A program made the translations under genes and the position numbers. Of a stretch of DNA of 64,000 nucleotides, positions 56,735 to 64,000 are shown piece by piece; the stretch's first letter is position 1, and each line of letters opens with the position of its first letter. The stretch lies in NCBI GenBank assembly GCA_022828595.1, contig JAKGHH010000001.1, forward strand, positions 124,446,999 through 124,510,998. Direction: 5' to 3'. The stretch comes from Nelumbo lutea (taxonomy: Eukaryota; Streptophyta; Magnoliopsida; Proteales; Nelumbonaceae). A model generated the notes under the pieces. It saw only the letters and a list, made by a program, of their open reading frames with translations. It made no database searches and had not been told where the DNA came from.

Positions 56735-59700
56735 ATGGGCCCTGCTAAGGATTCTTCTGATCGTCTTCAATGGCAGAAAATCTTCAACGCTATTGTCCAA
56801 ATGTTGCAGAGTCAAAATATCCAGCTCGAGTCCCTCGTTAAAGAGAGGAAACTTCTCGAAGATAGGATTCAGATCCAACACGAACGATGGGTTTCCGACG
56901 TTCGTCTCCTCGAGGAACAAATTTCTCAAGTAAACACTAGAAAATCCCAAAGCCCACAATACAGAGCAATTTTAAATATGAAATTTAGGATTTCGTTTTT
57001 TAGGTTCTAGGGTTTTAGGGTTCCGTTCTCATTTGTTTTGCAGATGAAGATGGATCTTTTGGAAGCGGAGATGGGTCAGTTTCTTGAGGCAGCAAAGGCA
57101 AATTTGTTGGTCGGGTTGAAGCAGAAGGAGGCTTCTCTTTACAAGCTGAAATTAGGTCAGATTTTCTTCTTTCTTTTAGGATTCTCTCCTTCTTTCTTTC
57201 TCAGTCTTGTATGGTAGTTTCATTCCCACCACGCCCCCTCATACTTTGAGGTGGACATTTTACTTTTTTTTTTTTTCTTTTTTATGCTTCCGAGGAGGAA
57301 CACCTTCAATTTCTTTCTCGTATTATACCAGAATTACCAGAGTATATGCATATTCATTCCCAGGAAGAATGCCTTTCTTCGTGCGGAATTTAAAAATAAA
57401 CAAATAAGGCTCAGTTTAGAAAGAGTACAAATGCAAATATATACATCATAAATACATACAAAATAATACAAAATATAAGGTTTTGCACTCTACATATTTG
57501 CATTTGTACTCCTTCCAAACTCAGCCTAAAGGAAACAATCTTCAGTATCAGTGATCATTTTAGCAAATGGCAATTAGTTATTTTATTTTATTTTTTCCTT
57601 TTTTTCCGTCCTTATTAGAGAGAAATAAAAATATTTTATAAGTTTTATCTGCTTTATAGTGGAAAAGTTTTCTTGTTTTAACCTTGTGGCACGAATGATT
57701 AGTAGCTCTCGGAGAACAAAAACGCAGTGTGGTTTTTCTTTTTTGGATGGGCATTGTTTTGAAGGGAAGTTTGTATACGGGTTTGAAATTTTGGCTTGAA
57801 ATAATTTAATAACTTTTCTTCACTGTATTACTTCTTGCTATGAAAACAGGGCGTGCAGAGAGCGATTTGGGGGACATAAAATTATGGCTTGACTACCTTA
57901 CTCAGAAATTCGCTGAAAAAAATGTATGTTACCATCATTTCAGTGTGTTCCTTTTTGTTTTTGTGATTTTGTCAGCAAGAGTAAATTTATTGCTTTTCTC
58001 TGCAACTTTTTTCTTATGGTTTACAGGGAGGATCTCCGATAAAAGTAAAAAAAATTGACAAAATAAAGGGCAGAGAGGGAGATGGTGACCTAAAATCTGT
58101 GGACAATACCAAGGAAGAGGAACGGCGTTCCAAGACATTGGAGGGTGAAGTAAGAAAGCTTAAGCGTGCATACGAGAGTCTGAAATCGAAAAATACTTCT
58201 GAAGTCTCTGCAATTTTGTCAGAGAGAAATTTTGTGTGGAACCAGTTCAAGAAGTTAGAAAGTGACTACAATAGTCTTTTAAAGACTAAACGTGCTGAAG
58301 TTGGACAGGCAAATGAGAAGATAGAAAAACTTCTTGCAAGTTTGGAACAATTACAGTCATCAAACAATGAAAAGGATGATATCATATTGAAGTTAAAAAC
58401 TGACCTTGCTAAACTTGAGGCTGAAAAGGATAAAAGCAATAAAGAAATTTCCAGGCTCTCCAAGGAATTGGAGTTGCTAAGGAGTTCCCAAAGTCCTTTA
58501 GTTACATCTTCCTTGAATGGTTGCACAGAAAAATCAGATGCCCATAGCCTGAAAAGCAAGAACAATGGGAGAGACAGGAGGCCTTTCGTAAAGAAAGACT
58601 TAACTGCATCACAGACTTCTGATTCTCATACCGACTCTGAAAAGGTATATGCAACTTGAACCAAGCATAAGTTTTTCATTGGTGTCATTAGCCTTCATGT
58701 TTATGCTTGATTTTTAATGTAATTTCTGGATTTTGTTTTTTAAATTTTTGGTCAATCAAATGATCTTTGCAAGCTCTTTTTCTTAATGCCTTCCATCCAG
58801 TGGAAACTGATCGGAAATATTATGCATGTAGGACTACTGTTTCTTGTAATTGTTAGAGTAAGAGGATCTTCTTTTTGGTCTTGGGCCCGTTGTTTCTATT
58901 GCTTGAACTAACAAGTTGCATAAGATTGGAATTGCTCTTTTTGTTTTTAGTTAATGTTAAAGACCATGAAATGACATGTTTGAGGTAAACTTACCATGAA
59001 AAAAGACAAATTTCTTTGTTTATAAATTGCAAATATTTACTTTATTATTTGTTGTTCTGATAAAATGACAGAGAAAAAGTTGGCAAGAGCTGCGTTTAAT
59101 TCTTTATAATTGTTGTTCTAATTCTGATAATCTAACTCTGATTAGAAATCTTTTTTATCTTTATTTCTTTCTTGGTGGTAATAACATAAAACTCTGAAAG
59201 ATGAGTGAAAGAAAAAGTAGGAAGTCTTTAACCTGATAAAGCTGAAAATTATTTTGACACTTCACTAATCCCACCCAGGTAGTGCAATATCATCTGTCTA
59301 ACAAGTGAAGAAAAGTGCTCAACAGTAGTGTTTCACTTGGATTTGGCTATTGTTGTGAGTTGTATGGTGTTGTCCCACCATTTGATGATGGAGGGAAGGG
59401 TCAAGATATATTGAAATTATGAATTTGAAAGTCGATCATCCTTGTCCCTCCAAATTCCTTGCCTTCTTTTTTTTCCCTTCCCCCTAGTGTAGAAAAGTGC
59501 TCAATAGTAGTGTTTCACTTGGATTTGGCTATTGTTGTGAGTTGTATGGTGTTGTCCCACCATTTGATGATGGAGGGAAGGGTCAAGATATATTGAAATT
59601 ATGAATTTGAAAGTCGATCATCCTTGTCCCTCCAAATTCCTTGCCTTCTTTTTTTTCCCTTCCCCCTAGTGTAGAAAAGTGCTCAATAGTAGTGTTTCAC

Positions 59701-60456
59701 TTGGATTTGGCTATTGTTGTGAGTTGTATGGTGGTTGTACCACCATTTGATGATGGAGGGAGGGTCCTACACAAGATATATTGAAAATTATGAATTAAAG
59801 TTGACCATCTTGTTCCTCTAAATTATTTACCTTTTTTTATCCCCAACCCTCCGCCTGCTTTATAGATGCTTGAGCCCTCATGGGAAGAGGATGCCTTTCC
59901 ATAAATACTTGGAGGTTCTTTAGAAAATGGAAAAAGGTGGTAAGAAGATGGCTTTCCATGGATACACAAATTTTAGACATTCTTACAGCTTTTATTTTAC
60001 TGATTCCCTCCATATCTTTCTAGTTTGAGAGATGCATTTTTCAGTTATAATCATCATTTATTTAGCATGTCAAAAGCTAGCAATGGTAAGAACAAGCCAG
60101 GGACAGTACTTATTGATTTAAACATTTGGTGGGTATTTTTAAGCAGCTTGTGTTTTGTTGAGAAACATGTTTGCGTAGTTAATTTAATGCCAAATGACTA
60201 CATTCCCCTTTTTCTATCAAATTTCTTGTTAGCATAAAGAACTTCATGTTTGTTACATGATATTGATGAGACACTGCCAAGTGTAAACAAGTCTCTTAAG
60301 GCGTTTGATACTCCCAATGTTGATCAGGGATCTAGAAGAAGTTTGAAGAGGAGAGGTGCTGAGGCCATTGTCACTTCAGTGACTCCAAGATTGTTCTCAT
60401 CCACGTTTAAAGTTCCAAAGTTGAAGAACTCGCCTTTGCTTTACATGAGTAACTGA
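56735..60456 (+). CDS. Coiled-coil protein of unknown function, five or more exons
   Basis: Exon 1 56735-56929 (MGPAKDSSDRLQWQKIFNAI to LLEEQISQ), exon 2 57044-57155, exon 3 57850-57923, exon 4 58027-58644. All have GT/AG borders and compatible phases. A last exon ends at 60456 with FSSTFKVPKLKNSPLL; its start is uncertain, and 60271 would keep frame, giving about 394 residues. A 27-base in-frame candidate exon at about 58801-58827 cannot be excluded. Residues 20-120 and 150-270 are rich in L, E, K and Q with heptad spacing (for example VRKLKRAYESLKSK, KIEKLLASLEQLQSS), so long coiled coils are likely; no membrane segment or enzyme motif. The tail is basic (RRSLKRRGAEA), possibly a nuclear signal. 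I do not recognise the family by name. Open frames across every exon argue for a live gene. Confidence 0.82.
57408..57526. mobile_element. Tourist-like MITE, 119 bp, in intron 2 of the coiled-coil gene
   Basis: TAA on both sides (57405-57407 and 57527-57529). Ends GGCTCAGTTTAGAAAGAGTA and, inverted, GGCTGAGTTTGGAAGGAGTA; both continue CAAATGCAAATAT. Almost a full hairpin. A relative lies at 62800-62918. Confidence 0.85.
59304..59840 (+). repeat. Three 182-bp tandem repeats in the last large intron
   Basis: AAAAGTGCTCAAYAGTAGTG starts at 59311, 59493 and 59675, exactly 182 bases apart. Units 1 and 2 are almost identical through TTGTATGGTGTTGTCCCACC and CCTTCCCCCTAGTGT; unit 3 has several substitutions and small insertions (TGGTTGTACC, GGTCCTACACAAG). 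Confidence 0.9.
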
Positions 60457-61718
60457 CTAACTAGCTAAACCACAAAATCTGTTTTTGTGTTCATACAACG
60501 AAGAGTGAGAAATCATGCTTGTATGTATTGAAATTATTATATCCTTTAGTGTCTGTGTAAGTTATTCAATCTTCTGTAATCCAAGGGGAGTAATTTTTTT
60601 CTTTGGAAATTCCACAATCTAGAGGAAAATTTCTACTGAGAATACCTTACAATGCCACAATCCGGTTGATTGGTCACAAGTTTTTCACATACATGTCTTT
60701 CCAGTATCATACTTACAATGCCACAGGTTCCACTTTTTGATAATTGTAGGCAGTCTATTAATATTTATCACATTTCTTGGCCGGGTTCGACTATGATTCA
60801 GAAAAGACAATCTGAAAATCTTTTAACCTTCAACCGGGTATCATAAACATGTTAACCAATCAGATGGTATTTATCAAAATTCACAGGTGGGTTTTGATTG
60901 GTGAAAGCTCTTTCCATATCATGTCTTTCCAGAATCAAAGATTTTCATAGGGCCTCTGGTAAAAGATAAAAGGCCCATGTGCCCAAGATCTGGGTTGGCT
61001 GATTTTCTTTGAGAGATTGCCATGGATTGATGGATTGGTATCAAAATGCCCCATACGATTAGATTCAGTTTCCTAATAAAGAAGGGCACTGAATTAGTTA
61101 TGGGCGGAGTTTAACTTATATTTGCGTCCAGATCTAAAAAGTTTCTAGCCTCCAAGCCTAGCTGCCTTGTCAGGTTCAGATTCGGATTTAGGTAGATCCT
61201 TATTTAGGCCATTTCAATATAGCCCTTAGCCCAGACAAAATCCAACCCTTTTATCCTGTCCAATGCATCTATATAATATGGGTAGGATCCAAACTGATCC
61301 ACTTTTTACTCAGTTAACTTTATGGCTAAATCTTATTAAGTATTACTGTATTAATGTTTTGAACTCATTGTTAACTCGACAGGTATAACTGGGTGGCTAT
61401 CATTTCACCATGTTTCTAGGTCCATTTAGATCATGAGCCCTTTACATACAAAAAAGGAAAGAAAGAAAGAAAGAAAGAACATTGACTTAGTTAATGACCT
61501 GGTGACCTATCTACAGAGCATTGAACTGTTTGAATTAATTGTTTTAATGTACATAATATTAGAAATTGAAAAAGAAAATATGGACTACTCCAATAGTTAA
61601 TACTTTTCTTTAAACATATTTACAAATTCTTCTTTTTTACCAAATCATTGTGTTTATTTTTCTGTATTAAATTAAAATTTCAATCTAATATATAGAAGAT
61701 TGGATTAATAAAAAAATT
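60457..61718. other. 3' flank of the coiled-coil gene and intergenic DNA
   Basis: The transcript end probably lies between 60500 and 60620. CTTACAATGCCACA occurs twice, at about 60647 and 60712. Nothing else is supported. Confidence 0.4.
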
Positions 61719-61943
61719 GTGGTCCATTTGGTTCATGATCGAAATCGAAATCACAATCGCAATCTGGTAGAATTGAAATCGGAATGGTCTATTCCCATAG
61801 TTTGTATCAACTGGAATGGGACTTCATTCCCAAGGAAGGGGGAGGGAATGGATTTTGATTATGCCCAACCAAATAGTTGGAATCGAAATGGCCCATTCCA
61901 ATTCCGATTCCAGACCCCTACTTCTACGAACCAAACGGGCCAC
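61719..61943. mobile_element. MITE, 225 bp, with GTGGYCCRTTTGGTTC ends
   Basis: Left end GTGGTCCATTTGGTTCATG, right end inverted GTGGCCCGTTTGGTTCGTAG. Inside, GAAATCGAAATC and CAATTCCGATTCC are inverted. No target duplication is obvious; ends resemble Harbinger or hAT MITEs. Confidence 0.65.
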
Positions 61944-62130
61944 AGATGTGGAGAGAATTAATAATTCAAATTAATATTTTTTAATCAATTACCAAAAATT
62001 AATATATTTTCTAACCTAATGCATAGAATACTTTGGTTAGGAAAGACCAGTCAAATTAATTGGTTTTTAATTTCATTAGACGTCTAATCTCAAATTAATG
62101 TTTGTGTTTAGTCTTGTATAATAAATAAAG

Positions 62131-62705
62131 TTTTTTTTTTTTTTTTGAGAAAGCCCTTACGCAACTTCATCGCAACAAATCAGCATCAAGTACAGGACTA
62201 ATAAAATCAGGAGGAAGAGAAGGTTTCTGCAATTGTCTACAGTGTTTAGCACCCAAGGGACATCCAAACGATTGTCCAACATAAGACATATAACTTTCTT
62301 GTGTCTCCTTCAAGCCAAATGTGAGAAAAGTTTAGGTTCAGAGTCATTTGAAGGCCTACTCAAACAGCTCGAGCTTCTGAAAGTTTCGGGTCCGAGAGAT
62401 CTGTTGGAATGGCTCTGCCGAAGAGGAAGGCACCACAATGATCTCGAATTACAATACCCAATCTAGATTTGCCATGGCCCATTGCACCATCCACATTGAT
62501 TTTGACGAACGGTGCAGTTGGTGGAGACCAACCTATGGAATGTTCAATAATACATGTAGCAGGGTTGGTGTCACCTTCCTCTCTTCTCCGTTTTAGCTCT
62601 GCCAGCTTCTCCGATTCAAAGCTTGTTTCCAACAGACTACAGTTCCAAGAGAAAAGATCAAAGTCAATGAGTTCTGCTACCTTGCCATTTCGTGCATCTT
62701 GATTT
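62131..62705 (-). pseudogene. 5'-truncated LINE copy with RNase H domain and poly(A)
   Basis: The T run at 62130-62146 is a poly(A) tail for the minus strand. Upstream on that strand (62632-62360) it reads EHSIGWSPPTAPFVKINVDG, then GIVIRDHCGAFLFGRAIPT and DPKLSEARAV, the first half of the plant LINE RNase H domain with its NVDG aspartate and SEAR glutamate. A stop follows, and VICLMLDNRLDVPWVLNT can be read beyond in another frame. The ALAR-type end is not clear. A short dead insertion. Confidence 0.78.
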
Positions 62706-62799
62706 GATGATGAGATCGGCGTAGGAAGCCATACTACACCTTTACCCCTTTCAACAAATTCTTTCTAGAGTCAAGCATACTACACCTTTTTTTCACTTT

Positions 62800-62918
62800 A
62801 TAAAGATTATAAATACAAATATGTATAATATAAATATATATTAAATAATACAAAATGCAAGGTTTTGCATTCTATATATTATATATTTATATTTGTACTC
62901 CTTTCCAAACTGAACCTG
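62800..62918. mobile_element. Diverged relative of the 57408 MITE
   Basis: AATACAAATATGTATAATAT on the left and TTATATTTGTACTCCTTTCC, AAACTGAACCTGA on the right form an imperfect hairpin. The block AAGGTTTTGCATTCTA matches 57478-57492. Confidence 0.6.
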
Positions 62919-63430
62919 AATATTTCAAAGATAAAAGCTAAGCCCACAACTTGTTTCATTCTGTCATGAAACGCCACATAGGCTTCATCAGTAATACACC
63001 GCTTCTTATGGCAGTATCTTGGATTTCCAGTCCCCTAACCTCCTTTCTATTCATGAAAAACTTCCAGCCATTCAGATATATGTGGTGGTTTCGTATTGTA
63101 AAGTCCCACCAAAAATCACGACTTATAGCATTGATTTGGAAACAAATGCCCTTCGGTATCTATTAGATCAACGTTTTCAAACCATTGTTGATCTGGAGGA
63201 AACTGGTCACTTGAACAGTTCCAGGTTTACCTTGAACCGTTATTTGGTGAAAAAATGTTGAAAAAGTCAAAATAAATTGACTCGGCTGATTGAACCACTG
63301 ACCCGTTCGACCCATCCAATGGTTAGTGATTCAATATTTTATAAATTTTGTTTTTTTTTTTTATTTTAAAATAAAAATAAAACAAAATAAATGCCAAACA
63401 TATCCTAACATCTAACCTTTGAGAGTCTTA
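62919..63430. other. Unassigned DNA, possible hAT MITE fragment
   Basis: An 80-codon open frame at 63019-63261 is not recognised. CAACGTTTTCAAACCATTG near 63169 and GACCCGTTCGACCCATCC near 63299 resemble the family at 30754, but I cannot set both ends. Confidence 0.3.
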
Positions 63431-63479
63431 GCCTCTTTACTCTCTTACGGTTTTGTTTTGCCAAACCCAAAACCAAAAG

Positions 63480-63810
63480 CCTTAGGTGTTCACTGAAGAC
63501 GGCGGCGGCGATATACTGGCACCACCCTTCCCAGAATTCGAGTAAGCACCCACCGGTGATCAAAGTTGCAGCAGCAGCCGGCGACTAAAGCTTCACTGCG
63601 GCTGCCGGCAAACACTATCAAACCAAAAGCTTTCACTCTTTCTCAAGTCTCAACCGCATCTTGAAAGGAAAGGCTCCGACGACTATCTTCGCTGCAGCTG
63701 CCACTGAACACCGGAGACTCCAACCTCCGGCGACTATCTTCACTGTGGCTACTGGCGAACACTGTGATTTTTCAGCTAACTAAGTGAGCCGGCGACTATT
63801 TTCTCTGTAA
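63480..63810 (+). repeat. GC-richer imperfect tandem repeat (CCGGCGACTATCTTCACTG-type)
   Basis: CGGCGACTAAAGCTTCACTG, CCGACGACTATCTTCGCTG, CCGGCGACTATCTTCACTG and CCGGCGACTATTTTCTCTG follow one another with 65-100 base spacing, each with a GGCGAACACT-like partner. It may be the leader of a degenerate gene or of a transposon. Confidence 0.55.
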
Positions 63811-63844
63811 GAGTGCCATTATCTCAAAACACCAAAAGTATTAA

Positions 63845-64000
63845 CTGTTTTCCATCCTTGGATAAGTGGATCTTCCACAGAAATTAAACCAGGAGCTCTC
63901 CCTTGATTGGAATACTAGACGAAATGCCATCCTTGATATTGCCAGGGGACTAGCTTATCTCCATGAAGAATGCAGGAAGAGAATAGTTCATTTAGACATT
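63845..64000 (+). pseudogene. Receptor-like kinase fragment, cut by the right edge
   Basis: SLDKWIFHRN is read in one frame and ELSLDWNTRRNAILDIARGL, AYLHEECRKRIVHLDI in another, so a one- or two-base shift lies near 63885. This is the alphaD-to-catalytic-loop part of a plant receptor-like protein kinase, closest in feel to G-type lectin (SD2-5-like) or LRK10-like kinases. HLDI in place of HRDL marks a non-RD type. The N-lobe (glycine loop, VAIK lysine) is not found upstream, so the fragment is 5' truncated. What lies to the right of the window is unknown. Confidence 0.7.

Noticed and set aside
63019..63261. 80-codon open frame
   Set aside because: No motif recognised and overlapping frames are equally open; left as unassigned DNA.

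Overview
This window reads as nuclear DNA of a flowering plant with a repeat-rich genome, probably a woody or otherwise large-genome species. The signs are spliced eukaryotic genes, plant LTR/Gypsy elements of the Tat type, plant L1 and RTE LINEs, Tourist-type and hAT MITEs, Helitron-type 3' hairpins, and very AT-rich intergenic DNA. I saw no bacterial operons, rRNA, tRNA or CRISPR. Only two host genes look real. One is an ERD2-like (ER lumen protein retaining receptor family) gene on the minus strand, with exons 1 and 2 at 11209-8891 and its later exons not found in the window. The other is a multi-exon coiled-coil protein gene on the plus strand (56735-60456). A frameshifted receptor-kinase fragment touches the right edge.

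Layout. 1-3963: 5' half of a decayed L1-type LINE on the minus strand, cut by a Tourist MITE and joined to a plus-strand LINE 3' tail. 4094-5560: RTE-type LINE C-terminus split by an 803-bp hAT element with an 8-bp target site duplication (TSD). 6050-7627: a Tourist MITE and two LINE RNase H remnants. 8423-11209: a MITE and the ERD2-like gene. 11900-18118: a foldback, AT-rich Helitron-like DNA and hAT MITEs. 19336-20438: hAT element with perfect 8-bp TSD. 20571-28491: nearly full-length Tat-type Gypsy element with two RNase H domains and an antisense ORF that has its own TATA box. 29370-33733: AT-rich Helitron-like and MITE DNA. 33734-42317: a second Gypsy element, with gag but no recognisable pol, carrying a 3.5-kb hAT transposon with a broken transposase. 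42543-44186: a Mutator-like element with about 85-bp terminal inverted repeats (TIRs) and a 9-bp TSD that carries a glutamate-receptor-like (GLR) gene fragment (Pack-MULE). 44187-50447: Helitron-like copies in both orientations, nested inside hAT elements. 50914-55791: a third Gypsy element with a perfect 5-bp TSD and a large internal deletion. 56005-56526: a foldback Mutator-like MITE just upstream of the coiled-coil gene. 61719-64000: MITEs, a LINE RNase H fragment, a GC-rich repeat and the kinase fragment.

The genes do not form a pathway. The main structure is successive insertion: hAT in Gypsy, Pack-MULE in a Helitron-like element, hAT in RTE LINE, and MITEs in host introns and promoters. 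The strongest unusual object is the GLR-carrying Pack-MULE; the antisense ORF of the first Gypsy element is next. All similarity calls are from reading motifs by eye; no database search was run.
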